5,704 nucleotides of DNA from Candidatus Zhuqueibacterota bacterium (GTDB taxonomy: Bacteria; Zhuqueibacterota; Zhuqueibacteria; Oceanimicrobiales; Oceanimicrobiaceae): assembly GCA_011775825.1 (NCBI GenBank), contig JAABYK010000334.1, positions 15,370 to 21,073 on the forward strand, in the 5' to 3' direction. The number at the start of each line of letters is the position of its first letter. The first letter of the stretch is position 1. A program made the translations under genes and the position numbers. The notes under the pieces are model-generated. The model saw only the letters and a list, made by a program, of their open reading frames with translations, did not search any database and was not told where the DNA came from. Below are positions 1 through 5,635 of the stretch, in pieces.

Positions 1-648
1 GCTTTGAAGATTTATTTTGATCCCAATAACAAGAATCATCTGCGAGTTGGCTCAAAAGAAAGGTTTGACTTGATCGTGTTTGACTTAAAGGGCATCGAAA
101 AGGAACTTGAACTGATGCCGTTGTATTCCAACCTGCTGAGTATGTTGGTCATGGAGGCGCTGCACAAGGATTATTTGAAATTCCTGTTCATATTGGACGA
201 GAGTTGGAAGGCGCTCGAGAACTCCGAGATCATTTACGGATTGGTCAAAGAAACGGGCCGAACCTCAAGAAAGCATTTCGGGTCCGTGGGAGCGCTGACG
301 CAAAACATCGAGGATTTGAAGCAGGGGGACCTGGGCGCATCGGTGTTAACCAATAGTTTCAGCAAGTTTTTGTTGCCACACGGAGGGGAGGATGTCGATA
401 AAGCCGTCAATATATTGGATATGACCAAAGCTGAACAGCGTGCATTTCGTAACTTAAAGGAGCATGAAATTTTACTCTGTCGAGGCGGGGAACCCGTTTT
501 ACTCCGGACCCCATTTTCCAACTATGATTACTGGATTTGGACAACCCGCCCGGACGAAGTGGATAAGCGCAATCACCAAATGAGACATGAACCGAGTGTC
601 ATCAGCGCTGTGTCAGCGTTAGCCGAAAAAAATATAATAGGGGGCTAA
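1..648 (+). CDS. traG: Conjugation ATPase, VirB4/TraG family, C-terminal part (5' end outside window)
   Basis: This is the C-terminal end of the cytoplasmic ATPase that powers T4SS assembly and substrate transport at the inner membrane. The frame is open at the left edge (GCT before TTG at 4), so TTG is not taken as a start. Counting from codon 4, a Walker B strand lies at about residues 59-68 (KFLFILDESW). It is followed by the VirB4/TraC-type signatures GALTQNIEDL (96-105) and TNSFSKFLLPH (116-126), then an aromatic YWIWTTRPDE (176-185) like the tail of TraC/VirB4 proteins. Walker A and the N-terminal domain must lie to the left. The DESW after Walker B looks nearer to TraC-type proteins than to the EEAW I recall from Bacteroides TraG. 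The stop is one base from the next start. Family assignment is firm; the name traG follows from the downstream order. Confidence 0.9.
   Translation, partial: ALKIYFDPNNKNHLRVGSKERFDLIVFDLKGIEKELELMPLYSNLLSMLVMEALHKDYLKFLFILDESWKALENSEIIYGLVKETGRTSRKHFGSVGALTQNIEDLKQGDLGASVLTNSFSKFLLPHGGEDVDKAVNILDMTKAEQRAFRNLKEHEILLCRGGEPVLLRTPFSNYDYWIWTTRPDEVDKRNHQMRHEPSVISAVSALAEKNIIGG
639..646 (+). promoter_or_regulatory. Ribosome binding site of the TraI-position gene
   Basis: The sequence AGGGGGCT lies just before the ATG at 650, with five bases between the G run and the start codon. It overlaps the traG stop codon (TAA at 646-648), so termination and re-initiation are probably coupled. The same octamer precedes traJ. 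Confidence 0.7.
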
Positions 649-649
649 C

Positions 650-1531
650 ATGAAAACAAAAGCGCTCCTACCGATTTGCTTGATTTTATTAGCTACGGCG
701 CGACCGGCGTCCGGTCAGTTTTTCGATCTCTCCGATGCGCCGGTGCTGGCCAAGCTTGGTGAAATGCTCAGAGTTCATCGGGCACACCTGGTGGAAGCGA
801 TCCGAACCGCCCGCGGGATTGAAACGACATTCAGGACGCTTAAGCAGTTGGATGAGTATGAAAGAAATCTGCGCCGGGATATCAGTTTCGTTTCCAGTAT
901 GGACTTGACAAGATTGAACGATCTCGAGCGCTTGATTATGTACGGCGATCAGACCGATTTTTATCTGCGTTCTCTGACAGGCAAGATTAACCGAGACATG
1001 TACAACCTGAGTCAAATGGAGCGATACGGTGACGGGTTCCTGGGCTCAGTAGACGGGCTCGGTCTAATCGATGCGAACCTCATCCGTGCCTTGTTCGCGG
1101 ATGATAAGAGTTTGGAAGAGTTGGGTATCCCGCCGGAACAAGTTGAAGCGCTGCTCAAAGAACTGAATATCGAATCAACGATGCTGGATCTGTACCAGGT
1201 GCAGGGGACTCAAAATCTGGTCAAAGCATTGGCCAACCAGGGACAACAACTGAAGGAGGTTGCGCGGGACTCAAGCATCGAAATGGATCAGGGACAGCGA
1301 GTCATGCTGTTAGCGAAAAGCGAGGAGAGTCTGATTGAAGCGCTAAAATTCCAGCAAGAGCTGGCGGATCGCCTGAAAGAAAGGAATGAGAAAATCAGTC
1401 GGAAATTGCACCTTAAGGCGGAACTGGAAGCGGAGATCAACGAGCTTGAGAAATTTTATAATTGGCACGCATCCCAGGAGCACAACTTAGGATTCTTTGA
1501 TTCGGAATTCATAAAACGGGAAAAATTCTAA
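650..1531 (+). CDS. Secreted coiled-coil conjugation protein in the VirB5/TraI position
   Basis: Probably a periplasmic or pilus-associated T4SS protein. Residues 1-22 form a signal peptide: a basic start, a hydrophobic core around LLPICLILLATA, and a likely cut after ASG, leaving Gln23 first. The rest is almost wholly helical with no further membrane segment. A charged coiled coil fills about residues 225-272, and a segment near 98-110 (MYGDQTDFYLRSL) resembles, from memory, the GD..D.Y stretch of DUF4141 TraI proteins. Placement between the VirB4 and VirB6 genes matches DUF4141 TraI in Bacteroides elements and VirB5/TrbJ elsewhere. At 293 residues it is longer than the roughly 200 I recall for DUF4141 proteins, with the extra length mainly in the C-terminal half. 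The ATG at 650 is chosen for its strong ribosome binding site and intact signal peptide. Position and architecture are clear, but sequence homology is weak, so no symbol is given. Confidence 0.75.
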   Translation: MKTKALLPICLILLATARPASGQFFDLSDAPVLAKLGEMLRVHRAHLVEAIRTARGIETTFRTLKQLDEYERNLRRDISFVSSMDLTRLNDLERLIMYGDQTDFYLRSLTGKINRDMYNLSQMERYGDGFLGSVDGLGLIDANLIRALFADDKSLEELGIPPEQVEALLKELNIESTMLDLYQVQGTQNLVKALANQGQQLKEVARDSSIEMDQGQRVMLLAKSEESLIEALKFQQELADRLKERNEKISRKLHLKAELEAEINELEKFYNWHASQEHNLGFFDSEFIKREKF

Positions 1532-1539
1532 AGGGGGCT
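1532..1539 (+). promoter_or_regulatory. Ribosome binding site of traJ
   Basis: AGGGGGCT lies five bases (counted from the G run) before the ATG at 1543, directly after the preceding stop at 1529-1531. It fixes that ATG as the start and repeats the octamer found before the upstream gene. Confidence 0.7.
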
Positions 1540-1542
1540 GTC

Positions 1543-2457
1543 ATGTTCCAGCAAATACAAAGTATCTATGACCAAACCTACGAAGTCCTGTCCACGGTTT
1601 TGGACCTGTCCTGGAAAATATTGCCCCTGGTTGTGATCATCCTGCTTCTGGCGTATGTCTATGATGCATTGAAGAACAACCGTGGCAACTACACAGATTT
1701 TCTGTTTCGGGTCGGAGTTGCTGTGTTGGCGATGGTGAGCTACAAATGGTGGAGTGTCGAGATCGCAACCCTCATTGTAGAAATTGCCAAGCTGTTCAAA
1801 ACCGACGGCATCTCGGATTACTATAATGTGGTCATCGAACTATTTGAAAGCCATGCAGGTAATGAAGCGCGCTGGTTTGAGGTGGGATTGCAATTTCGCG
1901 GCTTTTTGTATTACTCGCTGCTCTGGCTGAGCGTAGCCCTGGTTGCTCTGGCATCGGTTTTCTTCGAGATGCTGCAATTCTGGGCCCAGGCGTTTTTGTG
2001 GGTGCTGGGACCCATCGCAATCGTCCTGACGCTTTTTCCAAACTTTCGTGGGGCGTTTGTAAATTGGTTGAATCGGTTCATCGCGGTTGGCTTTTGGTCG
2101 GTTTTATACACGGTTACCACCCGAATTTTCAACGGCCTGATTGGCGAGACTTTCTCCAATTTGTGGGTCGAAAACAAAACCGGGATTGATGTCACCGGGC
2201 AGGGCTTTTCGATCATGAAGTTGGTCCTCTTTAGCGTGGCTTTCTTTTTTGCAATCATCCGAATTCCCGCCATGACCGGATGGTTTACAAGACACAGTTT
2301 TGCAAGCATCAGCTACATAATCGGTGCCGGTGCCGCGATTGGTGCAAGCAAATTGATGTCATTTAGTGGAAACGTAGCCGCCAGGCTAGGCAGAGCGGGC
2401 GGAGGACAGGTCGCATCAATGGGCAGTGCGATAGCGAGGAAACTGGGACGGTCGTAA
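1543..2457 (+). CDS. traJ: Conjugal transfer protein TraJ, VirB6/TrbL-like inner-membrane protein
   Basis: VirB6-family proteins sit in the inner membrane and help form the channel and base of the T4SS. Hydrophobic segments are visible at about residues 24-42, 53-67, 120-143, 147-166, 177-197 and 223-241. The stretch LGPIAIVLTLFPNFRG (155-170), followed by FVNWLNRFIAVGFW (172-185), is the most diagnostic part: a Gly-Pro pair in a membrane helix, an aromatic turn, then a Trp-bearing helix, as in VirB6/TraJ proteins. The last 45 residues are rich in Gly, Ala, Ser and Arg and look flexible, a common ending in this family. The length of 304 residues is normal. The start is supported by the ribosome binding site at 1532-1539. 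Neighbours on both sides are T4SS genes in the expected order. Confidence 0.87.
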   Translation: MFQQIQSIYDQTYEVLSTVLDLSWKILPLVVIILLLAYVYDALKNNRGNYTDFLFRVGVAVLAMVSYKWWSVEIATLIVEIAKLFKTDGISDYYNVVIELFESHAGNEARWFEVGLQFRGFLYYSLLWLSVALVALASVFFEMLQFWAQAFLWVLGPIAIVLTLFPNFRGAFVNWLNRFIAVGFWSVLYTVTTRIFNGLIGETFSNLWVENKTGIDVTGQGFSIMKLVLFSVAFFFAIIRIPAMTGWFTRHSFASISYIIGAGAAIGASKLMSFSGNVAARLGRAGGGQVASMGSAIARKLGRS

Positions 2458-2468
2458 CGTTTTATCCT

Positions 2469-2481
2469 AAGGAAGCGAGGG
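2469..2481 (+). promoter_or_regulatory. Ribosome binding site region of traK
   Basis: Two purine-rich blocks, AAGGAA (2469-2474) and GAGGG (2477-2481), precede the ATG at 2486. GAGGG ends four bases before it. A second in-frame ATG lies at 2495, but for that one GAGGG would be 13 bases away, so the first is preferred. The 28-base gap here holds nothing else that I recognise. Confidence 0.6.
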
Positions 2482-2485
2482 CAGA

Positions 2486-3193
2486 ATGAATTCCATGAAA
2501 GAACTCAGAATCAAACCATCGGACGACGAGAACCCAAGCCAAAATAGAAATAGTGATAACAGCAATAGAAAAGAGGACGAAGTTTCAGGGTTCATCTGGC
2601 GCACGTTCGTTGGCAACAAAAAGAAGGAGGATTTCTTCAAGAGCGCGATCTTGATTCTGATTGTGGTCAACGGGCTTTTGGGGTTCTTCCTGTACAACCA
2701 GAAAACCCAGAAGTCAATCTACGTAATCGACGACGGTGCCCCAAAACTGGCAAGCCTGGTGAGCAGCGACGTCCGCGTGGATGAGCAGGTACTCTTCTTC
2801 GTTAAATTGTGGACCAAGCTTTTAGTGGAGGTAAACGGCGATAATTATGCAGACAATCGGGAAACCCTCAAGTCGCTGTCCAGCCAGGATCTGATGAAGC
2901 GGATCTTGAGCGCCGAGAGTGCAAGCGGTAATCGCCTTGTGAAAGAAGTCATCCAGACAGAGACCATGCAGTTGAAACTTGCGGATCTGGTCATCGATGA
3001 AATAGAGCGGCGTGGTAGCATCATTCACGTTAAGTTCCACGAGGTTATCCGAATCGATGTGCCCGATGGCAGCGAAAAGTATGTCACCAGACACAACGCC
3101 GAACTGATTAAATCGAGCTACAGCTTGAATGGACTGGGATTGGTAATGGTTGATTTGGACAATCTCTGGAAATTAGAAAGGAGAATAGACTAA
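2486..3193 (+). CDS. traK: Conjugal transfer protein TraK, VirB8-like inner-membrane protein
   Basis: VirB8-type proteins are bitopic inner-membrane proteins whose periplasmic domain nucleates T4SS assembly. The layout fits: a polar, Asp/Asn/Ser-rich cytoplasmic tail (1-35), a short amphipathic stretch with IWRTFVGNKKKEDFF (37-51), one membrane helix at about 52-70 (KSAILILIVVNGLLGFFLY), then a periplasmic domain to residue 235. That domain has the alternating helix-and-strand look of the NTF2-like VirB8 fold and ends in a strand pair around GLVMVDLDNLWKLE. IYVIDDGAP (78-86), just after the membrane, resembles the start of the Bacteroides TraK periplasmic domain. Length is normal. The stop TAA (3191-3193) overlaps the traM ATG by one base, indicating translational coupling. 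No traL-sized frame follows it, unlike the usual K-L-M order. Confidence 0.85.
   Translation: MNSMKELRIKPSDDENPSQNRNSDNSNRKEDEVSGFIWRTFVGNKKKEDFFKSAILILIVVNGLLGFFLYNQKTQKSIYVIDDGAPKLASLVSSDVRVDEQVLFFVKLWTKLLVEVNGDNYADNRETLKSLSSQDLMKRILSAESASGNRLVKEVIQTETMQLKLADLVIDEIERRGSIIHVKFHEVIRIDVPDGSEKYVTRHNAELIKSSYSLNGLGLVMVDLDNLWKLERRID
3177..3183 (+). promoter_or_regulatory. Ribosome binding site of traM
   Basis: AAAGGAG, close to the full Shine-Dalgarno consensus, lies inside the end of traK nine bases before the ATG at 3193. It supports translation initiation within a Shine-Dalgarno-using host. Confidence 0.7.
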
Positions 3194-4224
3194 TGAACTT
3201 ATCCAGGATGAACGTCAATCTCGATAGGAAGCGGATAATCCTTGGAGCGGTCGGGCTGGTCATTCTGTTTCTTGTTATCACGTTTATCGCTTCTTACTAC
3301 GAATATAAGACCAAGGGACCCGTATCGGAAGAGCCGGTCAGCTCTTACGATGAAGACAGTTTCAAACGTTTGCACGAGGAGCTCGTCAAAGATAAGCCTC
3401 AAGATAAGGACCAAAAAGAGCTGCTCGCGGAAATTGCCAACAACGAGGAGCAACCAAAGTCCCGGTCCTTTCGAACAGCTTCTGAGGAAGAGATGGTGTA
3501 TTCAAAAGAGAAGTTTGACACCCTTGCGGTGAATTGCAGTGTTCTGCTCGAAAAATACAAGGAGTTGGTCATTAAATATCATGAACTCGAGAAGCAGGTG
3601 GAAAACAAAAAGCAGAAATCGGCCAAACGATATGCCAGTTCGCCCACTCGGACAACACCTCGCAAAAGCAATCGCGCCAGGAGCAGCAACGGAGGCTTCG
3701 ATTACACCAGATATGTTCGCAGGAGCGGTGAGAACGAATTGCTTAATGATGGAGCGGATAATTCACAACCCACCACGACGCAGTTTACCTGGGCCACGCT
3801 ATCCCTGAGTCGGCGTCAGAAAGTGTTTAACCAGTCGGCGGTGATCTTCGAGGTGGCGGAACCTTTCATGCTGGATGGAATGAACATAACCCGCGCGGCG
3901 AGAATAGAAGGCGTGGCCCAGGTGAGCAGCGGTCGGGGTCGAATCTTCATCAACTTCAACAAAATCTATGCAGAAGACCAGGTGATTCCCATCGATGGCG
4001 AAGCTTTTTCGCTGGATCGATCCCGGGGCATCAACGTGTTCATACATGGCGAAAACAGCCTGGCGGAAAGCTTCAAACGCGAGGCTACCGATTTAGTGGG
4101 TATAATTGACCCCTCACGATCCCAGGTCGGACGTTCAATCATGCAGGGTACGGACGTTGGCCGCGAGTTTTATGGCGTCCTGGAAGCAGGCACGATGATT
4201 CTGGCTAACATTAGGAGAAAATGA
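3193..4224 (+). CDS. traM: Conjugative transposon protein TraM, VirB10-like envelope-spanning protein
   Basis: VirB10-type proteins span from the inner membrane to the outer-membrane core complex and sense energy from the ATPases. Here a short basic N-terminus leads to one membrane helix (about residues 15-36), then a long charged linker with a predicted coiled coil (about 100-142) and a Ser/Thr/Arg/Lys-rich stretch (142-168). The C-terminal beta domain (about 197-343) matches the TraM pattern: AVIFEVAEPFMLDGMNI, then ARIEGVAQV, RGRIFINFNKIYAEDQVIPI and RSRGINVFIHGE. This corresponds to the TraM order of 'make expensive or cheap, G.a..., ri.i..i...g..IPi, ...Gi.v', recalled from the family. 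The 343-residue length is on the short side. A proline-rich linker, common in other VirB10 proteins, is absent. The start is fixed by the ribosome binding site and by the one-base overlap with traK. Confidence 0.87.
   Translation: MNLSRMNVNLDRKRIILGAVGLVILFLVITFIASYYEYKTKGPVSEEPVSSYDEDSFKRLHEELVKDKPQDKDQKELLAEIANNEEQPKSRSFRTASEEEMVYSKEKFDTLAVNCSVLLEKYKELVIKYHELEKQVENKKQKSAKRYASSPTRTTPRKSNRARSSNGGFDYTRYVRRSGENELLNDGADNSQPTTTQFTWATLSLSRRQKVFNQSAVIFEVAEPFMLDGMNITRAARIEGVAQVSSGRGRIFINFNKIYAEDQVIPIDGEAFSLDRSRGINVFIHGENSLAESFKREATDLVGIIDPSRSQVGRSIMQGTDVGREFYGVLEAGTMILANIRRK
4213..4217 (+). promoter_or_regulatory. Ribosome binding site of traN
   Basis: AGGAG lies within the last codons of traM, only three bases before the ATG at 4221. 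The spacing is short, but the ATGA overlap of the traM stop and traN start would also allow re-initiation by terminating ribosomes. Confidence 0.6.
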
Positions 4225-5102
4225 ACTCAATTAAAATTATTGTCATAGGGCTGTCGCTCTTTTGTTGCCAACTGGTGACGTCTCAGACTAACAGCAGCGA
4301 CATTGTAATGAACCTCCAGATCGGGACGCTTTCTGAAATCGTGATTCCGGAGCCGTATCTAACCATTCAGATTCCCGTGAAAATTATGGAAATGCGTGAT
4401 GTGCCCGGCCGGAGCAAGCGGGTGATTACCGTCCATCCGGTTATCTCGGAAAGGACCACGACGAACATCCGCGTGTACACGCAGCATTACGACTTTAACA
4501 TCAAAGCGTTCATCAATCACTCAAATCGACGGGCGACGCAAAGTCTGGACCTGAACGAGTTTACCAAGCATGTGAAACCGTGGAAAAACTCGACTGACGA
4601 CTCATCGACCAATAGCACGAACGGGAAATACAAACCGGATAACATGGACCCGACCAAAAACACCTGGGAACTCGAGCTGCTCAAGGGCATGCTGAAAGTC
4701 AAGCCGGACTTGCTCAAGCCCAATAAACACGCGCATGCCATTGTGCAAAACCGGGTCGTGTTTGGCATTGACTACATCTTTCATTACGAGGAAGGCATCG
4801 TGTTCAAAGCAACGCTCTGGAACAAATCCAAAGTGCCGTATCATATTTTGAATTTAACCATCACCTACAAAGAAAAATCCGGTGTGCCGTTGATCAGCGA
4901 ACGGGAAACCAAGACCCTGAGGCTGACACCGGTTTACGAAAAATACTCAAAGAAGATTGTGCCACAAGGCGAGAAATCTCACATCATCTACATGACGTCC
5001 AAACTCAGCCCGCAAGACACCGGTTTCTTTAACTGCGTGCTCATCGAAAAGAACGGCACCCGTAATTTTAATTTTGACATTCCTTCGTACATTAAAGATT
5101 GA
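4221..5102 (+). CDS. traN: Conjugative transposon protein TraN, VirB9-like (DUF4138-like)
   Basis: TraN is the VirB9 counterpart in Bacteroidota systems: a secreted protein that joins TraM in the outer-membrane core complex. A signal peptide spans residues 1-21 (core IIVIGLSLFCCQLV) with a likely cut at VTS before Gln22. An N-terminal beta domain follows, including VITVHPVISERTTTNIRVYT (68-87), where a VirB9-like strand would lie. A polar Asn/Ser/Thr/Asp-rich stretch (about 119-148) links it to the C-terminal domain. The latter is the firmest evidence: FGIDYIFHYEEGIVFKATL, then WNKSKVPYHILNLTITY (200-216), SERETKTLRLTPVY (226-239) and LIEKNGTRNFNFDI (274-287). These follow the TraN pattern of 'N.S.vp......i', 'Q...l.P.y' and 'EKnG.R...f.i'. 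At 293 residues it is of ordinary length. Four bases overlap traM (ATGA). Confidence 0.88.
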   Translation: MNSIKIIVIGLSLFCCQLVTSQTNSSDIVMNLQIGTLSEIVIPEPYLTIQIPVKIMEMRDVPGRSKRVITVHPVISERTTTNIRVYTQHYDFNIKAFINHSNRRATQSLDLNEFTKHVKPWKNSTDDSSTNSTNGKYKPDNMDPTKNTWELELLKGMLKVKPDLLKPNKHAHAIVQNRVVFGIDYIFHYEEGIVFKATLWNKSKVPYHILNLTITYKEKSGVPLISERETKTLRLTPVYEKYSKKIVPQGEKSHIIYMTSKLSPQDTGFFNCVLIEKNGTRNFNFDIPSYIKD

Positions 5103-5105
5103 GAG
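5101..5105 (+). promoter_or_regulatory. Weak ribosome binding site of traO
   Basis: GAGAG lies four bases before the ATG at 5110 and overlaps the traN stop (TGA 5100-5102). It decides for this ATG over the in-frame TTG at 5074, which lies inside traN and would put a charged extension before the signal peptide. Confidence 0.5.
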
Positions 5106-5109
5106 AAAA

Positions 5110-5601
5110 ATGAGAAGGTTACTGATGTGCTTATTTGCTGCCCTGATGGTAGGCAATCTTCAGGGACAGTACCAGAAAATGTCCAACTCCAGCTCCTTAG
5201 ATCTCTCCGGGTTTGAGTCTTATTTGAGCGCGGGCTGGAGTAAACAGATCAGCCACAAATACACGTTCACGCTCAACGGCTTCTATTTCCAGGACGAAGA
5301 TGATTTGTTCACAACTGACAATTTTGGTGGCAATCTTGGTTTCAGTCGCTGGCTGCTTAGATTTGGTAACGCTTACGTGAGTGGTGGCGGCGGGGGGTTT
5401 CTGGCCCACACTAATGCCGAGAGCGCCGCCGGAACGGAAGCCGATGACCTGACTTTTGGCCTGGACTTACGCGCAGAAGTAGAATACTATGTTGCCTGGT
5501 GGTTTGTTGTTTACGGAGAGGTCAAACAGTATGTGTTCTTTGGGTCGGATTTTTTTAATAGTAAGGTTGTGGGTGGTGGGGGGGTGAAGTTTGTTTTTTA
5601 A
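5110..5601 (+). CDS. traO: Conjugal transfer protein TraO, small outer-membrane beta-barrel-like protein
   Basis: TraO is a small protein specific to Bacteroidota conjugation systems, thought to lie in the outer membrane. From the ATG at 5110 it has 163 residues: a signal peptide (1-19, MRRLLMCLFAALMVGNLQG) with Gln20 next, then short alternating strands rich in aromatic residues, e.g. YTFTLNGFYF (51-60), NLGFSRWLLRFG (75-86), LRAEVEYYVAWWFVVYGEVK (120-139), and a final GGGGVKFVF. The ending in Phe with alternating hydrophobic residues is the usual outer-membrane barrel insertion signal. The order 'strand, long strand, ...G.D, ...G.G..F.F' matches the TraO ending as I recall it. Between 91 and 96 a Gly run follows a Ser. 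The gene carries three homopolymer tracts (G6 at 5392-5397, T7 at 5550-5556, G7 at 5578-5584). Seven bases separate it from traN. Confidence 0.82.
   Translation: MRRLLMCLFAALMVGNLQGQYQKMSNSSSLDLSGFESYLSAGWSKQISHKYTFTLNGFYFQDEDDLFTTDNFGGNLGFSRWLLRFGNAYVSGGGGGFLAHTNAESAAGTEADDLTFGLDLRAEVEYYVAWWFVVYGEVKQYVFFGSDFFNSKVVGGGGVKFVF
5392..5397 (+). repeat. G6 homopolymer tract in traO
   Basis: Six G bases encode the last two glycines of a five-glycine run in TraO (residues 92-96). Together with the T7 and G7 tracts downstream it makes traO the most homopolymer-rich gene of the window. Confidence 0.8.
5550..5556 (+). repeat. T7 homopolymer tract in traO
   Basis: Seven T bases cover the end of Asp147 and two Phe codons of TraO. 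Gain of one T would put TAA directly after the tract. Loss of one T leads to a TGA at 5585-5587, just past the G7 tract. Confidence 0.8.
5578..5584 (+). repeat. G7 homopolymer tract near the traO 3' end
   Basis: Seven G bases encode two Gly codons and the first base of Val159 of TraO. Loss of one G gives TGA at once and removes the last five residues (VKFVF). Gain of one G opens a frame that ends at TGA 5634-5636, overlapping the next ATG. Confidence 0.85.
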
Positions 5602-5623
5602 GAGAGAAAGGAAGGTTTCTAAA

Positions 5624-5628
5624 AGGGG
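5624..5628 (+). promoter_or_regulatory. Ribosome binding site of the gene starting at 5636
   Basis: AGGGG lies seven bases before the ATG at 5636, within a purine-rich gap of 34 bases after traO. This is good support that the short frame running off the right edge is a real gene. Confidence 0.6.
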
Positions 5629-5635
5629 TAATTTG

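Noticed and set aside
234..521. Minus-strand reading frame inside traG
   Set aside because: It is fully covered by the strongly recognisable VirB4 frame, has no ribosome binding site I can see, and its protein shows no family features. The same holds for the other minus-strand frames in the window.
2495..2497. Second ATG as the traK start
   Set aside because: The GAGGG site is 13 bases away from it but four from the ATG at 2486, so the upstream codon is the better choice.
3242..3808. Alternative plus-strand frames inside traM
   Set aside because: They are Arg/Ser-rich shadow translations of the traM coding sequence, which has a membrane helix and a family-typical C-terminal domain in its own frame.
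4257..4271. Cys pair in the TraN signal peptide (LFCC) as a lipoprotein cleavage site
   Set aside because: The residues before either Cys (S-L-F or L-F-C) do not fit the lipobox, which needs a small residue just before the Cys, and the hydrophobic core continues past them to a better cut at VTS.
5074..5109. In-frame TTG at 5074 as the traO start
   Set aside because: It lies inside traN, has no ribosome binding site at a good distance, and adds a charged stretch ahead of a clean signal peptide that starts at the ATG at 5110.
5605..5620. Possible hairpin AGAAA-GGAAGG-TTTCT after traO as a terminator
   Set aside because: The stem is only five mostly A-T pairs, no T run follows, and the next gene starts 16 bases on with a good ribosome binding site.
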